NCBI GenBank assembly: GCA_019426215.1
Contig: CM033393.1
Coordinates: 14,790,046 to 14,854,045 of the forward strand
DNA length: 64,000 nt
From: Buddleja alternifolia
Taxonomy: Eukaryota > Streptophyta > Magnoliopsida > Lamiales > Scrophulariaceae
Direction of reading: 5' to 3'
The first letter of the stretch is position 1, and the number at the start of each line of letters is the position of its first letter. This document shows, one piece after another, positions 21,828-32,797 of the stretch. The notes under the pieces were generated by a model. That model worked only from the letters and a program-made list of their open reading frames with translations, did not search any database and was not told the origin of the DNA. Both the position numbers and the translations under genes were made by a program.

Positions 21828-23425
21828 TAGAAGAAGGTCATGAAGATGATCCTTGTACCTATGATCAAGTGATGGTGGATGTCGACGCTTCAAGATGGAG
21901 AGAAGCCATGGAAACAGAAATGGACTCTATGCAATCGAATCATGTCTGGACTTTGGTAGATCGTCCTGAAGGTATAAAACCTATATGATGTAAGTGGATC
22001 TACAAAAGAAAGATAGGTAGCGATGGCAAGGTTGACACCTTTAAAGCCAGGCTCGTAGCGAAAGGGTATAGTCAAAGAGAAGGAATTGACTATCAAGAAA
22101 CCTTTTCGCCCGTGGCTATGATAAAGTCCATACGAATTCTGTTATCCATAGCTGCATACTTAGATTATGAGATATGGCAAATAGATGTCGAAACGGCCTT
22201 TCTAAATGGATTCCTCGAGGAGGATATCTATATGAAACAGCCAAAGGGTTTTGTGTCCGAGTCCGATATCCATAAAGTATGTCAAATTGAGAGGTCCATT
22301 TACAGTCTCAAGCAAGAATCTAGAAGCTGGAATCTCCGTTTTGATGAAGAAGTTAAGGGATATGGCTTCATCAAGAATGAAGATGAACCATGTGTCTACA
22401 AGAAGACGAGTGGGAGCAAACTCTCATTCTTAGTACTATATGTGAATGACATTCTACTTAGAGGAAATGACGTAGGAATGCTCACCACTGTCAAAAAATG
22501 GCTTTCGAGTACGTTTTCCATGAAAGACTTGGGAGAAGCCACATACATTCTAGGAATTCGTACCTACAAGGATAGAACGAATAGAATGATAGGCCTCTCT
22601 CGAGCTCTTTACTTAGAAAAGGTCCTAAAGAGGTTTAGGATGGACAACTCTAAGAAAGGGTTTCTTCCCATGAGGCATGGAGTACACTTATCCAAGTCTA
22701 TGTGTCCTCAAAGTGAGGAAGATAGACAAGAGATGAGTAATGTACCTTATGCATCTGCAGTTGGTAGCCTGATGTATGCAATGCTGTTTACTAGACTCGA
22801 CATTGCCTATGCTGTGAGCGTGGTGAGTCGATTTCAGGCAAACCCGGGAAAGGAACATTGGATAGTTGTGAAGAATATCCTAAAGTATCTGAAAAGAACT
22901 AAAGATATGATTCTCAGCTATGGAGGTGGAGACCTGAAGATGGAAGGTTATTCTGATTCATACTTTCAGTCTGATGTTGATGACCGAAAATCCACTTCAG
23001 GGTTTGTTTTTACGCTCAATGGTGGAGTGGTGTCTTGGAAGAGCTCTAAGCAAAGCACAACTGCTGATTCCACCACTGAAGCAAAGTATGTAGCAGCCTC
23101 AGAGGCAGCGAAAGAATCTGTTTGGATGAGGAAGTTTCTTGGAGAACTTGGAACGGTCCCTAGTGCTTAGCTCCCGTTGCCACTTTATTGTGATAACAAT
23201 GGAGCGATAGCGCAAGCCAAGGAACCGAGGTCTCATAACAAGTCCAAACATATTGAGAGAAAATTTCACATCATCAGGGAGATCGTTGGCAAAAGAGAGA
23301 TAGCAGTGCAGAAAATAGCCTCAGCTGACAATATAGCTAACCCGTTCACCAAACCACTACCTCAGGCTGTTTTGGACCGACACCTGGAAAGGATGGGTAT
23401 TAGATACCACAATGAGTTGGATTGA
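21828..23425 (+). pseudogene. Reverse transcriptase-RNase H of copia A pol, stops
   Basis: RT starts near 21870 (ASRWREAMETEMDSM). There is a TGA at 21986-21988, then a long open stretch 22112-23170 with QIDVETAFLNGFLEEDIYM. The catalytic box reads YVNDILL, so the first aspartate of YVDD is asparagine. RNase H has GYSDSYFQSD (D to Y at the third position of the usual DADF-like motif), STTEAKYVAASEA and YCDNNGAI. A TAG at 23168-23170 precedes the last segment with KSKHIERKFH. Polymerase activity would be lost from the YVND change alone. Confidence 0.9.
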
Positions 23426-23430
23426 GTGCA

Positions 23431-23440
23431 AGTGGGAGAT
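23431..23440 (+). promoter_or_regulatory. Polypurine tract of copia A
   Basis: AGTGGGAGAT directly before the 3' LTR TGTTAGG. Confidence 0.85.
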
Positions 23441-25219
23441 TGTTAGGATTATGCCCTTAGATGCCATAGAGGATAGAATGTATAGGGCATATATCTTATA
23501 TTGAACTTAAACTCTTCTTAAATAAAAGGCATTATTGAGTTTTCACTTAATTCTTATCTGCATCTATAAGTTGTGTAAAAACTTTTGTCCATGTTTTCAG
23601 TGCGATCCCTCTACTTCCTATGGGATAGGAAGATTTGCACTAGAGAGATCGATCTTGATTACTAAAATAAGTTCGCAAGTAATATGAAGTCTTTAATGGA
23701 CAAATAAAGACTTCGAATACTTGTACAATCTTAGCTCCAACATGGGAGTGCCTGTCTGTTATCATAGGATGATAGGAGATTAAGATTGTAGACACGTTAG
23801 TGGAACTGATATGTTCGAACATGACTCGCATCAGTTCTGTCACCTGGTTTTTCACTCTATGACTGTCAATGACAGAACTGATTATGCGTAATAGGTATAT
23901 GTGAACCTTTGACTTGAAGTATCTGGCTGAAGATGCACTTGTGACGTCAAGTCTTTCACTAGAGTAGTTAGACCCAATTCACCCTTTGGTGGGGTTAACC
24001 TCGAAATGCGGACTTGATGGGCAAGTGGTAATCTTAGCAGATATCTAATACGGGATTTGTTCTCTCATAAGTGAATGAGTATGTACCCTATGTAATTATA
24101 GATAAATAGAGATCAAAGTCTTTGGCCAAAGCAAACGAGAGGATTGTGCTTGGCACTAAATCGATCTCAATGATCTTGTATTTATTATGATTTATACATA
24201 TGGTTAAGTCCAGTGAGTTTGACATAACCATGACTCTCACTTGACCGGGGAACGTGAACAAAGGGTTTATACATACACAATTTTTACGATTAGAAGGTTT
24301 CGGAATGATCCTATCATTCATTTTTGTTTGGGTTACGAAGTAGGCCACGTGACTGTTTAGGTGTTACCCACTTCCTTTCGTTTCCTCTCATTGCCAAACG
24401 AAACGAACCTAAAGAGTCGCGCTAAAGGATTGACAAAGAAAAATGAAGAAAAATGAATTTCTATTATTTCTTCTGGGAGTTTTAATTTATTGGATAAATT
24501 AAATAATTAATTATTCATTAGATGAAATAAGTAATTATAATGATAAGATTAATTATTAATTAATTTCCTTGTGAAATATATTAATGAATTAATTTATCTA
24601 ATTAATTTGGTTATTTAATTAATTTTTTTTTATTGGATATAAATAAATTATTAATTGAAATAAGAAATTAATTAAACAAAAAAAATCCCGGGGCTAAATA
24701 AGGAGTCCAATTGGACGCCTATGAGGCCTCAAAGTGGCGTCTTTGAGAGGCCACATATTAGAGCTCTTTTGTTTTGACTTGTTCAATAAGTCATGAGGTA
24801 TATAAGGACTCTTTGACTTAGAACAAGAAAGGAGAATACACAACTCTCATAACTCTCAAAAGAAAGAAAAATATCCCTCCCCTCCTCTATACCTAGCTGT
24901 CGACCATAGAGAAAGAAGAAAGGGGATTTTTCAATTGTTGATCCATGTGTGACGATTTAGAGACGATGTATTTTCGCTGTTCGGATCAAGTTCAAGTTTG
25001 AAGAATCAAACCAAAGGATTGAAGAATTGGAAGCTTCAATATTTCGAGTTTGGAGAAGAAGAAGTTTTTCTCCACCATCATATTCATATTAACTAGTAAG
25101 TTTTATTCGTTATACGCTTTTAGATTCAATCATGCGAATTAGAGTACCAATTGGGTTTTCGTTTTTAATTTTTGAAATCCCTTCTGCTGCGTTTATGCTT
25201 TTTCGAACGAAACCCAATA
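23441..25219 (+). repeat. 3' LTR of copia A
   Basis: Same length as the 5' LTR (1779 bp). It ends AACCCAATA instead of AACCCAACA, so the terminal CA has decayed to TA. It includes the TATA box TATATAAGG at 24799-24807. Confidence 0.95.
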
Positions 25220-25224
25220 GTACC
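25220..25224. repeat. Target-site duplication, right of copia A
   Basis: GTACC, one mismatch from ATACC at 15547-15551. Confidence 0.55.
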
Positions 25225-26540
25225 AATAAACAAAACCCCTAGACTACTAAGAGGGGGTGGCTGCTAGGCCTTGTTGGAATGGATTCCGGGCTTTGTTCCA
25301 TCTTAGCCCATATGTAATTAATTAAATCCAAGTCCAAATCCAATTGACTTTTAATTAATTACTTTAATCCAATTAAACTTAATCCAATTTATTTAATTCA
25401 ACTTATAAGTTAAATCCAATTAATTTAACTTATGAATTAAATAATTGAATTAATTTATTTAATCTAATTAAATATATTTAATTAAATCATGCCATCCATT
25501 TTGTTAGTCATTCACATCTAATGTGAATTTACTAAAATACCCTTAGCATAGAAAATCATTCATTTTCTTCACATAGAGCGACTCTCTAGGCTTGATTAAA
25601 TTGACAATGGGAGGATTCCAAAGGATAAGGTTGTCACCTAGCCAGCACCGTGGAACCAAATCGTAGCCCAATTGAATACGAGATGAATATGTCATCACAA
25701 ACCTTGATTACGATTGCCATATGGGTATAAACTCTTCACCGACGTGACCCTTTCAAGTAAGAGCCATGGTACATCAAACTCATAGAACTTGATGTTGTAC
25801 TCAGTAATCCTAATAATGTGAAATTACCAAATTACCCTCAGTGACCATCACTAGTTAGTTTATATGCTTTGGCCAAAGACTTTGTAATTTCAATTACTTA
25901 TGATCGTACAGGTCACATACTCGTTTACCGTCGAGATAGTGAATCCCACATTGGCTGCTATCTTACAGTGTCGAATGCACCATTTGAATTGTACTTTATG
26001 GTTGACTCCACCTATCAGGTGATACGGATCTAACTACTCTGGTAACATAACCAATACTACAAGAAAATTGGAAATAAGTCCTCAGGTCTAAAGTTCACAC
26101 ATACTATCACAATCTTAATCCCAATCGTTGACTGTCAAAAGTAAATGCCCATGTGATTGGATTCATAGGAGTCGAGTTCAAATATGTTAATTCCATTAAC
26201 TATATTCATGACACCAGCTCCCACTATCTAATCGGTGTTCGACTGACACTTTCTTGTCAAAACAGGTGTCATATGAGTTGAATTTCCTTAACTCGCGAAC
26301 CATCATTAAGAGATTAAGCACTTGACTCTTTCAGTGCCTCCTCTTATCCATAAGAGGTGGAAAGTCTATATTCAAATTTCAAGGACTTATTTGTTCAACA
26401 CACTTAAATGGCATTTAGATTTACATGACCAAATCAAAACCTTTATTCTATAAATAGAAAAATAAACGTTTGTACAAAATAACTTATCAATGTCCTATTA
26501 AATCTAATTCCTCATTGGCATTGAGGGCATACACCTAACA
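25220..26540 (-). repeat. Copia B 5' LTR, segment 2 (U3 side)
   Basis: Ends on the plus strand with GGGCATACACCTAACA, the reverse complement of a TGTTAGGTGTATGCCC LTR start. With segment 1 it makes an LTR of about 1.67 kb, in line with related LTRs here. GTAGG (26541-26545) is the expected flank of copia B inside the SIRE-like LTR. Confidence 0.8.
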
Positions 26541-27264
26541 GTAGGAGGGTTTTGTCACTAGGTTTGTTTGTTTTGGAAGTTTAAACAATTTGGAATATCT
26601 CAATAATAATAAGGGTTTTTCTATGAAAGATGTTTGAGATATTGGTGACTATCTTCCGGATGTATGAAAAGGTTGAAGGATTTGGATATGGAGATTCAAA
26701 AGCTTTTCTTGGAAGAATTATCGATTAGATATTCAGTAAAGGTTATGCAATTTAGCTTAAGTGGATGTTCGCTTGTATGTATTCTTTTTTTTAGGATTTG
26801 CTAAACTGTCCTATTTATAGGCAATTCTTGGGGAGAGTGTCTGTTGGACACATGTGCTGGCGCGTTCCTTTCACTCACAAGTGAAACTACTTCCATTCTG
26901 AAATCCCTAAAATTCTGCTACACCGATTGGATGTGGCAGACATAAACTTTAACAGTCTAGTCAATGGAGGCTTGTCCGTACGTCAAAGATCGTTATCACA
27001 TTTAATGCACTTATCAGACATTAAATGCATTTAAATTTATTTCTCATTGGAAATAAATGCCCGTTATTGATTGCATTTAAGTTTTTCATGACTTCAGAAC
27101 TTATTTCAGATGAATCTTGGTCGCTTGATTGCTTAGACACTAATCCTGAAATTCTTAAATGTCTTTAGCGTTTGACGGACGCTTAAGACAATCTTCATCT
27201 TCATTTGGCTTCAGACATTGATCTTCAACTTTCTCTTTGATAGACTCACTTAGAATTCTATCAA

Positions 27265-27269
27265 CGATT
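27265..27269. repeat. Target-site duplication, left of solo LTR
   Basis: CGATT, identical to 29029-29033. Confidence 0.9.
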
Positions 27270-29028
27270 TGTTAGGATTATGCCCTCAGATGCCATAGAG
27301 GATAGTATGAATATGGCATCTATCTTGTATTGAACTTAAATATTATTTATAATAAAAGGCATCATTTAAGTTTTCACTTAATTCTTATCTGCATCTATAA
27401 GTTGTGTAAAATATTTTGTCCATATTTTCAATGTGATCCCTCTACTTCCTATGGGATAGAAAGAGTGGCACTAGAGAGATCGATCTTGATTACTAAAACA
27501 AGTTCGCAAGTAATATAAAGTCTTTAATGAACAAATAAAGACTTCGAATACTTGTAAAATCTTATCTCTGACATGGGAGTGCCTCTCTAGTATCATGGGA
27601 TGATAGGAGATTAAGATTGTAGGCACATCAGTGGAACTGATATGCTCGAACACGACTCGCATTGGTTCTGTCACATGGGTTTTCACTCTGTGACTGTCAA
27701 TGACAGAACTGATTATGCATAATAGGTATATGTGAACCTTTGACCTGAAGTATCAGGCTGAAGATGCACTTGTGATGTCAAGTCTTTCACTAAAGTAGTT
27801 AGACCCAATTCACCCGTTGGTGGGGCCAACCTCGAAATGCGGACTTGATGGGCAAGTGGTAGTCTTAGCAGATATCGAAGAGGGATTTGTTCTCTCATAA
27901 GCGAATGAGAATGTACCCCATGTAATTATAGATAAATAGAGATCAAAGTCTTTGGTCAAAGCAAGCGAGAGGATTGTGCAAGGAACCAAATCGATCTCAA
28001 TGATCTCGTATTTATTATAATTTATACATATGGTCAAGTCCAGTGAATTTGACATAACCATGACTCTCACTTGACCGAGGAACGTGAACGAAGGGTTTAT
28101 ACATACACGGTACTTACGATTGAAAGGTTGTGGAATGATCCATTCATTCATATTTTATTTGGGCTACGAAGTAGGCCACATGACTGGCTAAGTATTACCC
28201 ACTTCCTTTGGTTCCCTCTCATTGCCAAATGAAACGAACCTAAAGAGTCACGCTAAAGAATTGATAAAGAAAATTGAAAAAGGGATTTTCTTTTTTATTT
28301 TGGAGAGATTTAATTTATTGGATAAGTTAAATAATTAATTGCTTATTGGATAAGATAATTAATTATTGGATAAGATTAATTATTAATTAATTTCTTAGAG
28401 AAATATATTAATGAATTAATTTATCTAATTAATTTTATTATTTAATATATTTATTTATTGGATAAGATAAATAATTAATTGAATAAAGAAATTAACAAAA
28501 CAAAAGAATTCCGGGCCCTAACATGGACGCCCATTAGGCTAGGTTGGATGATCAAATTGGTCACTTTTGTTTTGTCTTGGTCAACAAGTCATTGAGTTAT
28601 AAAAAGGCTGACTTTAACCTAAAGAAGTGAATACATTACGTGAATTGTAACTCTCCAAAGAATAGAAGAAGAAAAATATCCTCCCTCTCTATACACAAAA
28701 GCCGTCGCCCCTATAGAGAACAAGAAGGAAATTTTTCGTCATCAATTCGTGTGTGATAATTTAGAGGCAACGTGATTCGTTGTTGGATTCATCTACAACT
28801 TCAAGAATTGAAGAACACGAGGGTTGAAGAATTCAAGAAGTTCATCAATCTAAAGTTTAAAAGAAGAATAGGATTCTCCTACCACCTCGCTTCAACGGGT
28901 AAGTTGGATTTACTCGTTAATGCATGTTTGAGATTCAATTATGCGAATTAGAGTACACTTTTGGGTTTTTAAATTAAATTTTTGAAATCTTTCCTCTGCG
29001 TTTATGTGTTTTTACGCAAAACCCAACA
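27270..29028 (+). mobile_element. Solo LTR of copia A family
   Basis: 1759 bp, TGTTAGGATTATGCCC to AAACCCAACA, flanked by perfect CGATT duplications. It is clearly the same family as the copia A LTRs but diverged, with several indels. A TATA box TATAAAAAGG lies at 28598-28607. No internal sequence remains, so it arose by LTR-LTR recombination after insertion into element G's LTR. Confidence 0.93.
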
Positions 29029-29033
29029 CGATT
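29029..29033. repeat. Target-site duplication, right of solo LTR
   Basis: CGATT, matching 27265-27269. Confidence 0.9.
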
Positions 29034-29209
29034 GAATTTCCAATACTTAGTCTAAAATCTATAAAGATAAAAATTCAAGCCTAACAAAATAATAAACTTT
29101 CAACGCTTATACATATTTTCTATGAAATCATAAACTTACATTCTTTTGGGGTATAACATAAAATTCTATCTTGTCATCATCAAAACATCTAACAAGAAAT
29201 TTTCTAACA

Positions 29210-29222
29210 ATTCTCCCTTTTG
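29210..29222 (-). promoter_or_regulatory. Polypurine tract of SIRE-like element G
   Basis: Minus-strand CAAAAGGGAGAAT immediately before the LTR start. Confidence 0.75.
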
Positions 29223-29449
29223 AATGATGTCAAGACTTTAACTCTTTTATAATTTAAAAGTTGGACAACAACCAAAAGATATTATAAGTTAGCGTTTGAA
29301 AGTTAGTTGAGTTAGCTAATAGTTAATTAGCTTCAACAAGATGTTTCAGCGTATATTCATTCATATATATGACTTTGAATCATACACGTTTTCAATGAAA
29401 AATAAAGAAAGTGAAAGATAGATACAAAAATTAAACATATTCTAAGCAT
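29223..29449 (-). other. Noncoding 3' tail of element G
   Basis: AT-rich stretch between the extra 3' gene and the purine tract, homologous to 46082-46329 in element H; no gene seen. Confidence 0.6.
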
Positions 29450-30235
29450 CTATCTTCTTTGTTGTCGCTTAGTTGCTTCCCGCTGTTCTTCATCAAAAAT
29501 CTCTCTTGCAAGCTCAATAAGGACTCTATTGATGTCTATCATAGTGGTATAATATTCCCCGATGTAGTCTTCTCTATTTTGCTAGGCACTTTTGCAGAGC
29601 TCTCGCAACCTCTCAACCTAATCTTTATGTTGAATGTCAAGTGTCCGGATTAGATCATGATAAAGATTTTGGACCCTGTCATTTGAAGGCTTCCAGTTGA
29701 GTGGCCTTCTTAGAGGTGTAGCATATGGGTGAAAATCCATGCGTTCAAGGAAATCAATGTCCAAGTCGGGGAGCCTATGCCTTTGCCTAAAGTATTTTGG
29801 CTTGCGCGTTTTGGTAACCTTTTATTTAAGGTTTTTAATTTCTTCAAACAATGCACGTCAGAGGCTTTAGATTTTGGCTGATCTTTCTCTGTCTTAACAT
29901 CAATGAGAGATGATCGGATGGTGGCTATGTGATCATTCATAATTTTGAATTCTTCCACAAGGGCGGCAACCTGAGTCGCTAGGACTGAAGAGGTTGTATC
30001 CGATTGCGGATGGCGCTCAGTGTCAGTGGCTGCATTTGCTGCGAGCGACTGATTGAAAGAGGTGGACAAGCCTTGAATTAAGGTAAGCATACTATCAAGC
30101 ACGGTTGTACTGCATTTAAGCACGTAATTGGCTATGTCCCGACTTCTGGTCTCAACATCTAATTTGATGTGTTGAACATCATTTTGAATTATTTGAGAGC
30201 AGAAACCCATTTCTTTATGGGAACATGCATTGCTT
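29450..30235 (-). pseudogene. Extra 3' gene of SIRE-like element G, C-terminal part
   Basis: The open stretch 29710-30330 (minus) aligns by eye with the C-terminal half of the 3' gene in element I: a helical LDSMLTLIQGLSTSFNQSLAANAATDTERH stretch split by substitutions, then VAALVEEFKIMNDHIATIRSSL. The end is frameshifted (the Y-rich RKPRYYL region is in another frame). It is cut at about 30235 by copia scrap D. Function unknown; see the fuller copy in element H. Confidence 0.7.
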
Positions 30236-31219
30236 AGAGCTGCGCATATTCTAAACAAATGTCCCTCAAAATCTGTTCTCACCACACCATACGAGATTTG
30301 GTGTGGAAGGAAGCCTAATCTCAAGTACATAAGAATATGAGTTGCCCCGCATATGTAAAGAAGACCAAGGTAGATAAACTATCCTTGAAACGATGATTTG
30401 TCAGTTTTTCCATAGATTCAATGGGATACCTCTTTTACCTGCAAAATAACATAGGATCATCGTGGCCTTACAAGCCTACTTTCTCGAAAAAAATTCATTC
30501 GAGAAGGTGGTGCAAATAGAAAGATTGTTCTATAAGAACAAGACGACGACCCTTTGGAGACATTAGTTCGAGAATCACAAACTGAACCCATAATGACACA
30601 ATATTTGCAGCTACAATCTAGCAGAGTATCTCAGCCGCCTGAGAGATATGGATATCTGCACGATGCAAATCATTATCTGTATGCTGTCGCAGAAGGGAGC
30701 TATGGAGATGATCCCTCTAACTATGATGAAGTAGCGACGGATACAGATTCCTCGAAATGGCTTGATGTTATGAAAGTAGAAATAGATTCGATGTATTCGA
30801 ACAAAGTCTGGACTCTTACAGATCTACCAGATGGTGTAAGGCCAATTGGATGCAAATAAATCTACAAGAGAAAGATTGGACCGGATGGCAAGGTGGATAT
30901 CTATAAGGCCGGGTTAGTGGCGAAAGGGTATAGTCAAAAGGAGACCATTGACTATGAGGAAACCTTTTCACCAGTAGCCATGATCAAATCTATTAGAATT
31001 CTTCTAGCCATAGCACCAAACTTAGATTATGAAATTTGGCAAATGTATGTGAAGACCGTATTTCTAAATGGATACCTCGAGGAGGACATTTATATGCAAC
31101 AGCCCAGGGGTTTCATATCGGAAAGCAGATTGTCATAAAGTTCACAAACTTAATAGATCCATTTATGGACTAAAACAAGCCTCTCGTAGTGGGAATCTCC
31201 GGTTCGATGAAGAAGCAAG
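30236..31219 (+). pseudogene. Copia scrap D: integrase C-terminus and RT start
   Basis: Plus-strand fragment of a copia A-like pol, starting inside integrase (HILNKCPSKSV-like, heavily stopped 30240-30550) and running into RT: 30554-30859 (SSKWLDVMKVEIDSMYSNKVWTL) and 30893-31138 (KVDIYKAGLVAKGYSQKE). The catalytic QMDVKTAFLNG motif reads QMYVKTVFLNG. It ends where copia E's LTR begins. No LTR of its own is present. Confidence 0.8.
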
Positions 31220-32797
31220 TATTGGGGAACGTAAAAAATAAAAAAGCAGCGGAAGAATTATGTAAAAACCCCAAAGGTGGTCATTTGATCTACCATATTC
31301 AAGCTTCAAGGAAGAATTACTTACTTGTTCTTCCTATTATGTGTTTTTCAGAATTCTGACCCGGCCAAAAATTTGTTACTGCCTCTAAAGCCTCGCACCG
31401 GAATCCAAAGAAGAAGTCCTCCTCCTTTCTTCATTGTAGTGCACGGCTAAGAGAGAGGAAGACGGGAGAGAGTTTTTGACTGGGTTCTTTTTTTTCCTCT
31501 GTGAAAAAAGAGGCTAGAATTTTTAACTCCTTTTAAGTTATGTATAAATACAAAACTTTAGAGTTACAAAACTCCTGGAACATGTTGACCGTGCACTAGC
31601 CTTCGAGTTAGTGCACCTCTTGGTTTCAAAATTAATTTAATTTAATTTAATTAATTTATCCAATAATTAATTAAATAAATGAATCAATTAAAATATTATT
31701 AATTTCTTCAAAAAATTAATTTTATTAATTAATCATATCATCAAATGATAACTTAATTAATAATAATCGATATCGAATACCGAAAAACACTTTTGTCAAA
31801 AATGCCTTTTTCTCTTTGCAATTCTTTTAAGCGCGACTCTTTAGGTTCGTCTCAAAAAGCAATTGGGAGAAAACCAAAAGGATGTGAGTAACACTTAGCC
31901 AGTCTCGTGGCTCACATCGTAACCCTATTGAGAACAAATGATGAGGATCATTCCAAACCTTTCCTATTGTAAATACTGTATGAGAATAAACCTTTTATTT
32001 TTATATCCTAATCAAGTGAGAGTCATGGTTTAGTCAAACTCACAGTACTTGACTTTATGCTTAAGTACATAATGAGTCGAGGTCAATGAGATTACTCTTT
32101 TGTCAAACACTAGTATTCTTTATTACTTTGGCCAAAGACTTTCAACCTCACTCATTCATGACGGAATAGGATAATTGCTCATTCACTTATGAGAGAATAA
32201 ATCTCAATTTTACAAATCAGTTAAGACTGCTACTTGTCTATCATGTTTCACTTCGAGGTCGACTCCACCATTAGGTGGATTGAGTCTAACTACTCTAATG
32301 ACAAACTTGATATCACAAGTACATCTTCAACGAGATTTCTCAGGTCTATGGTTCACGCGTACCTATCATAATATATCAGTTCTATCATTGACTGTCATTG
32401 AGTGAAACCCATGTAACAGAACTGATGCGAGTCGTGTTTGAACATATCCGTCAAACTAACATGTCTATGATATAAGCTCCCACTACCACTTAGTGCTTGA
32501 CTGGCACTTGTACGTCAAAGCTTATGTAACACAAGTCGTATCTGTTCCTGATTTCCAGTCAGTACTTTCTCTGACCTACGAACTTATTTAGACTATGAGT
32601 ACCGAATCCTTCTAGTACTATTCTTCCTAACTGATAGGGAGTAGAAGATTCGCCTCAATGTCATGGACTTTTAGTTGTTTATATTACCTTACAAATGCTA
32701 ATAAGAAAACCACTCAAACACCTTTATATAAATAATGTTCAATTATAATGAATATGCCCTATATACTATATCCTCTATGGCATCTCAAGGAATAACA
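31220..32797 (-). repeat. 3' LTR of copia E
   Basis: The plus-strand left edge TATTGGGGAAC with GCAGCGGAAG matches the reversed end of the copia A-type LTR. The right edge near 32797 matches its start around GAGATGCCATAGAGGATA. Terminal TG/CA are not preserved, and the purine tract and first LTR bases look deleted, so edges are approximate. Confidence 0.75.

Larger units (their letters stand above)
15552..25219 (+). mobile_element. Copia element A, complete with both LTRs
   Basis: 9.67 kb. Both LTRs are 1779 bp. It has an initiator-Met-tRNA PBS, a 2.2-kb leader, gag, PR, IN, RT, RNase H and a purine tract before the 3' LTR. The order PR-IN-RT-RH makes it Ty1/copia. The long LTR, long leader and RT/RNase H wording suggest the Angela/Tork group, which I cannot resolve further. 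The coding region is broken several times, so the copy is non-functional. Confidence 0.9.
14057..26540 (-). mobile_element. Copia element B, minus strand, 5' LTR split by copia A
   Basis: Read on the minus strand: LTR start TGTTAGGTGTATGCCC (ending at 26540), through 25220, jumping the inserted copia A to 15551, LTR end TTACAACA at 15192, then the initiator-Met-tRNA PBS and about 1.1 kb of leader. The leader stops where the Tat-like LTR abuts (14056). The coding part and 3' LTR should lie left of the window, beyond the Tat and Athila insertions. Confidence 0.8.
26541..29209 (-). repeat. 3' LTR of SIRE-like element G, truncated and interrupted
   Basis: The minus-strand start TGTTAGAAAATTTC is at 29209. 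Homologous to the LTRs at 34773, 47072 and 50835. It lacks the last ~450 bp seen in those copies. A TATA box CTATAAATAG on the minus strand lies at 26811-26820. Confidence 0.85.
26541..30235 (-). mobile_element. SIRE-like copia element G, minus strand, 3' end only
   Basis: Truncated 3' LTR (interrupted by a solo LTR), purine tract and part of the extra 3' gene. The left side ends inside the LTR where copia B abuts; the right side ends in the 3' gene where a plus-strand copia scrap starts without an LTR boundary. Confidence 0.8.
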
